NCBI GenBank assembly: GCA_022508735.1
Contig: JAFLUQ010000019.1
Location: 1-22,515, forward strand
Length of the DNA stretch: 22,515 bases
Source of the DNA: Oscillospiraceae bacterium
Lineage (GTDB): Bacteria > Bacillota > Clostridia > UMGS1883
Reading direction: 5' to 3'
In this document: in pieces, positions 6,695 to 14,026 of the stretch
Position numbering within the stretch: position 1 is the first letter of the stretch
Layout: every line of letters starts with the position of its first letter
The notes under the pieces: model-generated
The model's input: only the letters and a program-made list of their open reading frames with translations
The model's database searches: none
Told to the model about the DNA's origin: nothing
Made by a program: the position numbers and the translations under genes

Positions 6695-8842
6695 ATGAAG
6701 AGAACTTATAAAAAAACTCCGACGGTATATCAGATGGAGGTCACGGAATGCGGAGCGGCGTCGCTGTCGATGATTTTTGCGTATTACGGTAAAAATGTGC
6801 CTCTTGAAAAAATGCGCATTGAAACAGGCGTGTCGAGAGATGGCTGTAACGCCGGTAATATGATGAGAGCGGCAAAAAAATTCGGTCTTGAATGTCATGG
6901 CTACAGAAAAGAGCTTGACGGTCTCTTGAAAATTGAGCCGCCTTGCATTATTCACTGGAACTTTAATCACTTTGTGGTTTTTGAGGGGGTCAAGCACGGT
7001 CACGCCTATATAAATGATCCCGCTGTGGGCCGCAGAAAAATCACCATAGAAGAACTTGACGATTGTTTTACCGGCGTTGTATTGACGTTTAAGCCGACTG
7101 ATAAATTTGAAAAACAAAAAAGTCGGAAAACTATTTTTAAATTTATTGCCGAAAGGCTGCGCGGCCAATACGGAGTGCTGGCTAAATTGCTGTTCATAGG
7201 TGTTTTATTGGTATTTCCCGGTCTTATCCTTCCGGTTATATCTCAGATCATATTAGACGATGTTATTGTCGCCGGAAATATCGGGTGGTTCAATACCGCT
7301 ATCGTTTTTATGCTGTTTTTTGTGCTGCTGGAGGCAGTGCTTCACTTTTACCGAGGAATTATTTTACAGAAGCTGCAAAATAAAATGGTTTTAATATCGG
7401 GCCACAAGTTTTTGTCGCACCTGCTCAGGCTGCCTATAAGCTTTTTTGACCAGAGGTATTCCGGTGATCTTGCCGGCAGAGTCGAAAACAATAACAGCGT
7501 GAGCGTATTCCTGGCCGGCGATCTCGGAGAAACGGCATTAAATATCTTGGTGGCCATATTTTATCTTGTTCTTCTGATAATTTACAGCCCCGTTCTGACC
7601 CTTATCGGCGTTATAAGTATAGCGCTCAACATTTTTATTGTCAGGCTCAGCTCGAGTTACCTGTCAAGCTCGTCGATAAAACTGCAGCAGGATTCCGGCA
7701 AGCTGTCAGGAGCGGTGTGCGCGGGCCTTAACATTACTCCAACGCTGAAGGCCTCCGGCACTGAAAACGATTATGCCGGCAGGGTTTTGGGCTATTATGC
7801 GAAAACCATACGGGTTGAGCAGCGACTGAGCAGATTTCAGCAGATAATAAATGTAATACCCCAGATAGCCTCGCTCATATCCTCCGTTCTTGTGTTGATG
7901 ATGGGAGGATTGTATGTAATGGGCGGCCATATGACTATCGGTATGCTGGTGGCTTTTAATTCACTGCTGAATTCGTTTACCGAACCGGTCAACAGTCTGG
8001 TCGGCTTTATGCAGAAAATTCAGGTTCTTAAAGCAGACATGAACAGGGTCGACGATATAATGGATTATGAAATGGACAGTAAGTTTGCTCAGCAAAAAAG
8101 CTCGGCAAGGTTTAACGCAAAATTATCAGGCGATGTCGAGCTCGATAATGTTTCTTTTGGCTATAGTCTGCTTGAAAAGCCGCTGATAGAGAACTTCAGC
8201 TTTAAATTATCTCCCGGAAGCTCAATAGCCTTTATCGGAGCCTCCGGATGCGGAAAGTCCACGGTTGCAAAAATCGTGAGCGGCTTATACAGCGCATGGG
8301 GCGGCAGCGTTCGCTTTGACGGGGTGCCTTTGTCGGAGATCCCAAAAGAAGTGGTTTCTGCCAGCATTTCCACTGTAAATCAGAGTATAACTTTATTCTC
8401 AGGCTCCATAAGAGATAATATAACTATGTGGAACCCCGGAGTTTTGGAATCCGACATGATCCGGGCGGCAAAAGACGCATGTATTCATGACATAATAACA
8501 GGAAAACCGGGAGCTTACGATTTTGTACTTAGCGAGGGGGCTTCCAATCTCTCCGGAGGGCAGCGTCAGAGGCTGGAAATTGCGCGAGCCCTTGTGACAA
8601 ATCCGTCGATTCTGATCATGGATGAGGCCACAAGCGCCCTTGATCCCATTGTGGAAAAACAAATTATTGATAACATCAAGCGCAGGGGCTGCACGTGCAT
8701 AATCGTTGCCCACAGGCTGAGCGCGATAAGAGACTGCGATCAGATCGCGGTTATGGATCGCGGCACTATTGTCCAATGCGGATCGCATAATGAACTGTCC
8801 GGCATTGATGGTTTATATAAGGAATTCATTAAGAACGTATAA
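6695..8842 (+). CDS. NHLP bacteriocin export ABC transporter, C39 peptidase/permease/ATPase
   Basis: 715 residues in three parts. Residues 1 to about 135 form a C39 peptidase with catalytic Cys19 (VTECGAAS), His92 (NFNHFVVF) and Asp108 (INDP). This domain removes double-glycine leaders during export. About 155-450 is a six-helix exporter membrane domain. About 480-715 is the ATPase, with Walker A GASGCGKS (515-522), signature NLSGGQRQR, Walker B ILIMDEATSALD and switch histidine VAHRLS. All key residues are present, so it should process the Nif11-type precursors encoded downstream. GGAGG precedes the start. It is paired with the second ABC protein as in other NHLP systems. Confidence 0.96.
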   Translation: MKRTYKKTPTVYQMEVTECGAASLSMIFAYYGKNVPLEKMRIETGVSRDGCNAGNMMRAAKKFGLECHGYRKELDGLLKIEPPCIIHWNFNHFVVFEGVKHGHAYINDPAVGRRKITIEELDDCFTGVVLTFKPTDKFEKQKSRKTIFKFIAERLRGQYGVLAKLLFIGVLLVFPGLILPVISQIILDDVIVAGNIGWFNTAIVFMLFFVLLEAVLHFYRGIILQKLQNKMVLISGHKFLSHLLRLPISFFDQRYSGDLAGRVENNNSVSVFLAGDLGETALNILVAIFYLVLLIIYSPVLTLIGVISIALNIFIVRLSSSYLSSSSIKLQQDSGKLSGAVCAGLNITPTLKASGTENDYAGRVLGYYAKTIRVEQRLSRFQQIINVIPQIASLISSVLVLMMGGLYVMGGHMTIGMLVAFNSLLNSFTEPVNSLVGFMQKIQVLKADMNRVDDIMDYEMDSKFAQQKSSARFNAKLSGDVELDNVSFGYSLLEKPLIENFSFKLSPGSSIAFIGASGCGKSTVAKIVSGLYSAWGGSVRFDGVPLSEIPKEVVSASISTVNQSITLFSGSIRDNITMWNPGVLESDMIRAAKDACIHDIITGKPGAYDFVLSEGASNLSGGQRQRLEIARALVTNPSILIMDEATSALDPIVEKQIIDNIKRRGCTCIIVAHRLSAIRDCDQIAVMDRGTIVQCGSHNELSGIDGLYKEFIKNV

Positions 8843-8856
8843 TCGGAGTGACGGCA

Positions 8857-11412
8857 ATGGATGGTAACAGAGTAATTTCGCTTGAAGGCGGAGAAATTTA
8901 TATAACGGTAAATGCGGGCACTACTGTAAGGGTGTGCGACGGCTCAGCTCTTATATATATTCTTCCGATGCAAGAAGGGCGCCCGGGGCGCAGGATATTT
9001 ATCTATGAGGCTGCTCCCGGAACAGTCATTCCTGCTTTGGATTATAAGGATTATGAAGACAACCATTGGAATTTCGGTATTTCAGCATTGGAAAAAACCG
9101 TGCTTGAAATAAGTGAGACCGCTTCTGTTGAGGAAGAGAAGCGAAGGTTTTTTGAGCTGATAAATTTAAAAAACTTTGACGAGGAAGGCTTCGAGGAAGG
9201 TATTGTTGAGTGGTACAGGCTTAATATCGTCAAAGAGGAGGCCTTTATTCATAAAACTGCTCAGGAACAGAAAAAAGTATACGAAAGCGGTCTGAATCTT
9301 ATATATAATATGTTCAATGCTGTCCGTAAAAAGGTTGATGACAGCTCTAAGGATGCGTTGTATGAGGCCGTTCAGTATCTTTGCGGTAAATGCAAAATCC
9401 CGGTTGCGGATTATGAAAGAATAAAGATCAACTGCGAAAACGATATCACGGTTGAAAACATTGCGAGAATCTCTCATTTTACTTGCAGAAAGATCATTCT
9501 TGAGGAGAATTGGTATAAAAACGATTTGGGCGGAGTTCTGGCCTTTTCGACCGACAGCAATAAACCCTATGCCTGCATTCCGAACAAAAACGGCGGCTAT
9601 ACCGCATATGACGGAGAAACCGGAGAAAGGTTCACCGTGACAAAAAAATTTGCCGAAGGCTTAGGCATCAGCGGCTACATGTGTTATCGGCCGTTTGAAA
9701 ACAAAACTATGAATATCGGGAGACTTATTCTTTTTGGGTTAAGAAGCATACGGCTCAGCGATATTGTCAATTTATTGCTGATGACGCTTATAGGGTCGGC
9801 TATAGGGCTGTTCATACCCATGCTGAATCAACAGCTGTATGATACATATATCCCGGCCGGAGCCTCGTCGGCGTTCATCCAGATATGCTGTGTTATCCTC
9901 GCCTTTATGATAGGCAACGTGGCATTTTCTGTTGTGAAAAACCTTGCCGGATTCCGCATAACGAGCCGCATTACTTATGACGTGCAAAGCGCCGCCTATG
10001 ATAGACTGTTCAATCTTCCCGAAAGCTTTTTCAGGCAGTATGACAGCGGCGACCTGGCTCAGAGAGTAATGGGAATAGGCGGCTTTGCCGACAGTCTGAT
10101 AAACATGCTCCTGTCGTCGGTGCTGACTTTGATATTCTGTATTGTTTACCTTATAAGGATGTTCGGTTATTCAGGAATTCTCACTTCGGTATCGATAGCG
10201 ATGGTTGTCGTTTATGCGGCCGTAATGGTAACACTTAGCCTTAAAACCATAAAGTATGAAAAAGAGGCTATGACCCTTGGCGGAAAAGTGAACGCGGTTA
10301 TGTATCAGCTGCTTTCCGGCATCGCTAAGATCAGAATAGCAGGCGTCGAAGACAGAGCTCTGTTCGAATATCTGAAGCCCTATATAAAGCTCAGAGAAAA
10401 CAATATTAAATCAAAGAAGATAGAATTGGGCCTGAGCACCTTTTCTATTATTGCAAACAGTCTCTTTTCGATTGTGCTTTATATTTTAATGATCAAAACC
10501 AACAACAATATGTCAGTTGGCATTTTTATCGCATTCACTTCGGCGTTCGGCTCGTTTGCCTCGTCTGTTATGGGCCTTGCTCAAACCGCGGTGAGCGCCA
10601 ATTATATAAAGCCCTCCTATGAGCGCATCAAGCCCATATTGGAAACTGCCCCCGAATATGACGACGCTGATGAGATGCCCGGCGACATATCCGGCGATAT
10701 TGAGCTGAGCAACGTTTCATTTGCGTATGATGAAAATTCGAGCACGGTCCTTAATAATATCAACCTTCACATTAGCCCGGGGGAATATATCGGTATTGTT
10801 GGGCCTTCAGGCTGCGGCAAATCCACGCTTTTGAAGCTGCTTCTCGGTTTTGAAAAACCAACCTCCGGTAAAATTTACTACGACGGCCGCGACATTGAGA
10901 AGGTTGATAAGAGAGAGCTCCGCAAGAAATTAGGCGTTGTCCTGCAAGATGGCAAGCTTATATCGGGCAGCATATATGAAAATATTACAATAACCGCCCC
11001 CAAGGCCACCTATGCCGACGTCAATGCTGTTGTGCGTGCCGTTGGCCTTGAAAAGGATATAGAACAAATGCCCATGGGGCTGCACACGGTTCTGAGTGAA
11101 GACTGCGGCACGATATCGGGCGGCCAACAGCAGCGCATCCTGATAGCCAGAGCCATTGTCGGCAAACCGAAAATTTTATACTTTGATGAAGCCACGAGCG
11201 CTCTTGATAACCTTACGCAGGCTATGGTCTGTGAAAGTCTTGACAAGCTCAATGCAACCAGATTGGTCATTGCACATCGACTCAGCACGATCATTGGCTG
11301 TGACCGCATTATTGTGATAGATAACGGCAGTATCGCAGAGCAGGGGTCCTATCAGGAGCTTATGGAAAAACGCGGATTATTTTATGAACTGGCAAGCAGA
11401 CAAATGGCATAA
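8857..11412 (+). CDS. NHLP bacteriocin export ABC transporter, permease/ATPase (no peptidase)
   Basis: 851 residues. In place of a C39 domain it has a long N-terminal cytoplasmic region (about 1-290) with a small beta-rich start and helices typical of the second NHLP ABC protein. A membrane domain follows (about 295-600), then an ATPase with Walker A GPSGCGKST (from 649), signature ISGGQQQR, Walker B ILYFDEATSALD and switch His in IAHRLST. ATG 8857 is preferred over the in-frame GTG at 8848 because CGGAG at 8844-8848 overlaps the GTG. The gene follows the C39/ABC gene by 14 nt. The two ABC proteins probably form the exporter as a heteromer. Confidence 0.94.
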   Translation: MDGNRVISLEGGEIYITVNAGTTVRVCDGSALIYILPMQEGRPGRRIFIYEAAPGTVIPALDYKDYEDNHWNFGISALEKTVLEISETASVEEEKRRFFELINLKNFDEEGFEEGIVEWYRLNIVKEEAFIHKTAQEQKKVYESGLNLIYNMFNAVRKKVDDSSKDALYEAVQYLCGKCKIPVADYERIKINCENDITVENIARISHFTCRKIILEENWYKNDLGGVLAFSTDSNKPYACIPNKNGGYTAYDGETGERFTVTKKFAEGLGISGYMCYRPFENKTMNIGRLILFGLRSIRLSDIVNLLLMTLIGSAIGLFIPMLNQQLYDTYIPAGASSAFIQICCVILAFMIGNVAFSVVKNLAGFRITSRITYDVQSAAYDRLFNLPESFFRQYDSGDLAQRVMGIGGFADSLINMLLSSVLTLIFCIVYLIRMFGYSGILTSVSIAMVVVYAAVMVTLSLKTIKYEKEAMTLGGKVNAVMYQLLSGIAKIRIAGVEDRALFEYLKPYIKLRENNIKSKKIELGLSTFSIIANSLFSIVLYILMIKTNNNMSVGIFIAFTSAFGSFASSVMGLAQTAVSANYIKPSYERIKPILETAPEYDDADEMPGDISGDIELSNVSFAYDENSSTVLNNINLHISPGEYIGIVGPSGCGKSTLLKLLLGFEKPTSGKIYYDGRDIEKVDKRELRKKLGVVLQDGKLISGSIYENITITAPKATYADVNAVVRAVGLEKDIEQMPMGLHTVLSEDCGTISGGQQQRILIARAIVGKPKILYFDEATSALDNLTQAMVCESLDKLNATRLVIAHRLSTIIGCDRIIVIDNGSIAEQGSYQELMEKRGLFYELASRQMA

Positions 11413-11431
11413 ATAAAATTGAATAAATAAT

Positions 11432-11459
11432 TGTAACACTATGATTCTCCCTGTGTATA
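11432..11459 (+). promoter_or_regulatory. ECF-like promoter C ahead of the leader-like peptide
   Basis: TGTAACA (11432-11438), 14 nt, then GTGTATA (11453-11459), ending 26 nt before the start at 11486. It is one of four matching sites in the window (also 11694, 18619 on the minus strand and 18663). The AAC-containing -35 is typical of ECF sigma promoters. Confidence 0.65.
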
Positions 11460-11485
11460 CAGATATAGAATGGAGGATGACAGTG

Positions 11486-11698
11486 ATGAGAAGACAGATT
11501 GAGAACGGCGCAGAATTTGCGGCTATTATTTCCAAAATCGCTGATAGCCAGAAGTTAGTCACCAAGAAAGACAGGCTTACATCGTTGGTCAATAAGTATT
11601 CGGCTTATCTCGACGATGAATTGTCGGAGGATGAGCTTACTCTTGTGGCGGCGGCCGCAAAGCAAAATCCTTCTGAAACAAATTTTAATAACGTGTAA
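11486..11698 (+). CDS. Nif11/NHLP leader-like peptide without a double-glycine site
   Basis: 70 residues (MRRQIENGAEFAAIISKIAD...). The segment DDELSEDELTLVAAAAKQNP lines up with the leader end 'ELSE.EL..VSGG' of the next three peptides, but the GG is replaced by AAAA and only about a dozen residues follow. ATG 11486 is chosen because GGAGG at 11472-11476 is 9 nt upstream; the in-frame ATG at 11477 is too close to it. The gene has its own ECF-like promoter and sits between the exporter and the precursors. It could be a decayed precursor, a peptide cleaved after alanine, or a leader-mimicking regulator, chaperone or immunity peptide. The function is unknown. Confidence 0.7.
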   Translation: MRRQIENGAEFAAIISKIADSQKLVTKKDRLTSLVNKYSAYLDDELSEDELTLVAAAAKQNPSETNFNNV

Positions 11699-11721
11699 CA
11701 GCTTGCATCAAAGCGTGTATA
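11694..11721 (+). promoter_or_regulatory. ECF-like promoter D ahead of precursor 1
   Basis: TGTAACA (11694-11700) overlaps the stop codon of the leader-like peptide. After 14 nt comes GTGTATA (11715-11721), 25 nt before the precursor start at 11747. Spacing and distance match site C. Confidence 0.65.
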
Positions 11722-11746
11722 AATAAGTGAAGCGAGGCGATAAATA

Positions 11747-12049
11747 ATGAACCGTGACGAATTAAGAAGTTTGTTCAATGATGAGAATTTTCAGTATGAA
11801 CTCAGTCAGGTAAGCAGTTCAGAAGAGCTGAAGAAGCTTCTGGGCAGCAAAGGCATTGAAATATCTGTTGAGGATATTGAAAATGCAATTAAGTCTGACG
11901 AAGAGCTGTCAGAGACAGAGCTAAGCAATGTTTCCGGCGGCGGAATAGAAAACAGGTGGGCACGGGCCTGGCGGCATCTGATATTTATACTTATGTCGGT
12001 GGTAGACAAGCGGGAAATAGGTGTAGATGACATACGGTATTTAACGTGA
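11747..12049 (+). CDS. Nif11-type double-glycine bacteriocin precursor 1
   Basis: 100 residues. The leader (1-65) has the Nif11-like pattern: an amphipathic N-terminus (LRSLFNDENFQYEL), a central LKKLLGSKGIEIS, and the processing site ELSETELSNVSGG. C39 cleavage after Gly65 would release a 35-residue peptide starting GIENRWARAW. The peptide has a basic, tryptophan-containing start, a short hydrophobic stretch (HLIFILMSVV) and an acidic end, with no cysteine, so lanthionine or thiazole formation at Cys is ruled out. It lies directly after promoter D. Product activity is inferred only from the export context. Confidence 0.85.
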   Translation: MNRDELRSLFNDENFQYELSQVSSSEELKKLLGSKGIEISVEDIENAIKSDEELSETELSNVSGGGIENRWARAWRHLIFILMSVVDKREIGVDDIRYLT

Positions 12050-12061
12050 TATAGGTCAGTG

Positions 12062-12108
12062 TGAACTGATTTGTTATAAAAAAATAATTAAAAAAATTTA
12101 TAGGAGGA
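12062..12108 (+). repeat. Conserved 5' leader block, copy 1
   Basis: TGAACTGATTT (12062-12072), then TTATAAAA, an A/T-rich stretch and AGGAGG, ahead of precursor 2. The same block recurs before precursor 3 at 12543. It could be a shared regulatory leader or a trace of gene duplication. Confidence 0.55.
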
Positions 12109-12115
12109 AAAAACA

Positions 12116-12484
12116 ATGGCGAATATGAATGAACTGGTAAACAATAAGGAGTTTCTGCTCGAATTATCAAAGCAGAAAACAGGGCATGAGGCTAAGGAGC
12201 TTTTTGAAAAGTACGGTGTGACATTGAGCGACAGTGAATATGCGGAACTTGTTAGAGCGCAGAATATGGTTGTTGACATGGGCAAAGCTAATGGAGAGCT
12301 TACAGAACAGGATCTGACAAATGTTTCAGGCGGATTTGGAATTATTTCCGCGATAATAGGCGGAGCAATAATGGCAGGCAGCATCTTAGGCACAGCACAT
12401 GGACTTAAGCATGTCGCAAACGAGGTGTCATGTGGAATGACTGGGGAGCAGGCATGGGAAGGCAGCCACTGGGCCTGCGACTGA
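12116..12484 (+). CDS. Nif11-type double-glycine bacteriocin precursor 2
   Basis: 122 residues. The leader (1-73) ends ELTEQDLTNVSGG. The predicted 49-residue mature peptide begins FGIISAIIGGAIMAGSILG, a glycine-rich membrane helix with GxxxG-like spacing as in class II bacteriocins. It continues with a histidine-containing middle and ends with two cysteines (SCGMTGEQAW...WACD) that could form a disulphide. There is no lanthipeptide synthetase or cyclodehydratase in the window, so an unmodified or disulphide-bonded peptide is most likely. The start has AGGAGG 8 nt upstream. Its 5' leader block is shared with precursor 3. Confidence 0.88.
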   Translation: MANMNELVNNKEFLLELSKQKTGHEAKELFEKYGVTLSDSEYAELVRAQNMVVDMGKANGELTEQDLTNVSGGFGIISAIIGGAIMAGSILGTAHGLKHVANEVSCGMTGEQAWEGSHWACD

Positions 12485-12542
12485 TAAATAATACTTGCCA
12501 CAGGCAGTCCATATAAATTTAAACATAGCGTGTAAGTCATAA

Positions 12543-12575
12543 TGAACTGATTTTTATAAAATTAATATATAGGAG
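12543..12575 (+). repeat. Conserved 5' leader block, copy 2
   Basis: TGAACTGATTT (12543-12553) followed by TTATAAAA, A/T-rich sequence and AGGAGG, matching the block in front of precursor 2. The two blocks differ mainly in the length of the A/T run. Confidence 0.55.
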
Positions 12576-12584
12576 GAATTTAAA

Positions 12585-12899
12585 ATGTTAAATGAAGAGA
12601 TGGCAAAAAAGATTGCGGCATTAGTGGAAAACGAAGAGGCGGTTAAGGCATTTAGCGCTACTCAAAATGTGACAGAAAGAGTTGATGTGTTGAAACAGTA
12701 TGGAATTGATGTTACAGAGGCAGAATTGTCTGCTTGCGAATCTATACTGATAAACACTAAAGATGGCGAACTGACAGAGGAAAATCTGAAGTCGGTTTCG
12801 GGAGGACTTTTGATATCAATAGGAGCAGTAGTTTTGGTTGGCGGCTTGTACGCAGCTACTCTTGGCGGCCTGTATGAACTTAATAAAATCATGCAGTAG
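12585..12899 (+). CDS. Nif11-type double-glycine bacteriocin precursor 3
   Basis: 104 residues. The leader (1-74) ends ELTEENLKSVSGG, nearly the same as in precursor 2. The predicted mature peptide is only 30 residues, almost wholly hydrophobic (LLISIGAVVLVGGLYAATLG), and contains the internal near-repeat GGLYAAT / GGLYELN. Such a glycine-zipper-like helix is typical of pore-forming two-peptide bacteriocins, so it may act with precursor 2. No cysteine is in the core. The single Cys51 lies in the leader. AGGAGG precedes the start. No immunity gene follows. A hairpin (12918-12944) ends this peptide series. Confidence 0.88.
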   Translation: MLNEEMAKKIAALVENEEAVKAFSATQNVTERVDVLKQYGIDVTEAELSACESILINTKDGELTEENLKSVSGGLLISIGAVVLVGGLYAATLGGLYELNKIMQ

Positions 12900-12917
12900 A
12901 CATGCAATGAAAAAAGA

Positions 12918-12944
12918 AAGGCGGATTGTATTCCAATCCGCCTT
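12918..12944 (+). terminator. Hairpin after the precursor genes (weak terminator or attenuator)
   Basis: A 9-bp perfect stem GGCGGATTG (12920-12928) with CAATCCGCC (12934-12942), extended by two A-T pairs and with a 5-nt loop. The following TTATCTCT is a poor U-tract, so partial read-through into the phosphatase gene 47 nt on is plausible. The hairpin could also stabilise the abundant precursor mRNA. Confidence 0.6.
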
Positions 12945-12990
12945 ATCTCTACTATTGGGATTAATCAATGAATTAAAAGGATAGAAAATT

Positions 12991-13956
12991 ATGCGCCTGA
13001 AAAAAGAAATAAATAAACTGAAAGACGCAATCATAAATATGGGCGACAATGCATCAAGCATACCTATTGATGTTAAATCTAACGAGTTAAGTGACCTGAA
13101 AATTGTGTTTGAAAAACATATAGGTCGTGTTTTGTCGAGCAAAAAGGATGCAGTCAGAAAGAATAAAGAATACGAGCAATTCCTGGCCGACAGCCGGGTC
13201 ATGCAGTCGGAACGGATCGTTGCCAGGCAGATACAGATGAGTATGCTGCCGGGCAGCGTCCCTGACTTTGGCGTGGCTGAGCGAATAGACCTTTTCGCCG
13301 ACATGGATGCGGCTGATGAGACCGGCGGGGATTTTTATGACTATTTCAAAATAGATGACGATCACATCTGTTTTGAGATCGCCGACGTTGAAGGCAAGGG
13401 AATACCGGCGGCCATGTATATGGCCGTTGCCAAAACTCTTATAAGGCTTCGTCTGGAAAGCGGCGAAGCCCTTTCGGCTGTACTTTCTTCGGTGAATCGC
13501 CAGCTGTGCCTCAGTTCGATGCAAAGGCGCTTTATTACGCTGTGGGTGGGCGTTCTTGAGATCAGCACCGGTAAACTGACTTATGTCAATGCAGGGCATA
13601 ACTACCCTGTGCTAAAGCGCGGCGGCGAAGCGGCAGAGCTTGTAAAGAACAGTTCGGGAATACCCATTGCCTCATATTTTTCCAAAAAGAGACCTCTTCC
13701 TGAGTATACGGAGTTCGAGCTTCAGCTTAAAAGCGGAGATGTGCTGTTTTTGTATACCGACGGTATCACTGAGGCCATGAATGTAAATAATCTGACCTTT
13801 GGGGATAACAAACTGCTGGAGCTTACGGATATGTATCTGCAGTCCCCGCACACCATGAGAGACTTTACAGCGTATATAAAAAGGCAGGTATTAGCATTTA
13901 CAAACAGCCCTAACCAGAACGACGATATAACGACTCTTGCACTGAGATATAACTAA
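12991..13956 (+). CDS. SpoIIE/RsbU-type PP2C serine phosphatase
   Basis: 321 residues. A short N-terminal coiled region (about 1-75) is followed by a PP2C_SIM/SpoIIE catalytic domain (about 85-320). Metal-binding motifs are present: Asp109 and Asp114 in ADETGGDFYDYF, Asp132 in ADVEGKG, LYTDGITEAM and the final NQNDDITTLAL. No PAS, GAF or membrane sensor domain is visible, so activation probably comes from a partner protein through the N-terminal helix. Enzymes of this type dephosphorylate STAS proteins in partner-switching circuits. The STAS and RsbW-like genes at 17780-18579 are the obvious partners. It may be reached by read-through from the precursor genes. Confidence 0.94.
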   Translation: MRLKKEINKLKDAIINMGDNASSIPIDVKSNELSDLKIVFEKHIGRVLSSKKDAVRKNKEYEQFLADSRVMQSERIVARQIQMSMLPGSVPDFGVAERIDLFADMDAADETGGDFYDYFKIDDDHICFEIADVEGKGIPAAMYMAVAKTLIRLRLESGEALSAVLSSVNRQLCLSSMQRRFITLWVGVLEISTGKLTYVNAGHNYPVLKRGGEAAELVKNSSGIPIASYFSKKRPLPEYTEFELQLKSGDVLFLYTDGITEAMNVNNLTFGDNKLLELTDMYLQSPHTMRDFTAYIKRQVLAFTNSPNQNDDITTLALRYN

Positions 13957-13961
13957 TATAG

Positions 13962-13993
13962 CAAAGGACTTCCGATCGCTCGGAAGTCCTTTG
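13962..13993. terminator. Bidirectional terminator between phosphatase and TIR gene
   Basis: A perfect 14-bp stem, CAAAGGACTTCCGA (13962-13975) with TCGGAAGTCCTTTG (13980-13993), and the tetraloop TCGC, placed between the two convergent genes. Confidence 0.85.
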
Positions 13994-14026
13994 TTTATGC
14001 TTGGTCAATAGCTTCTCTTGATTCGA

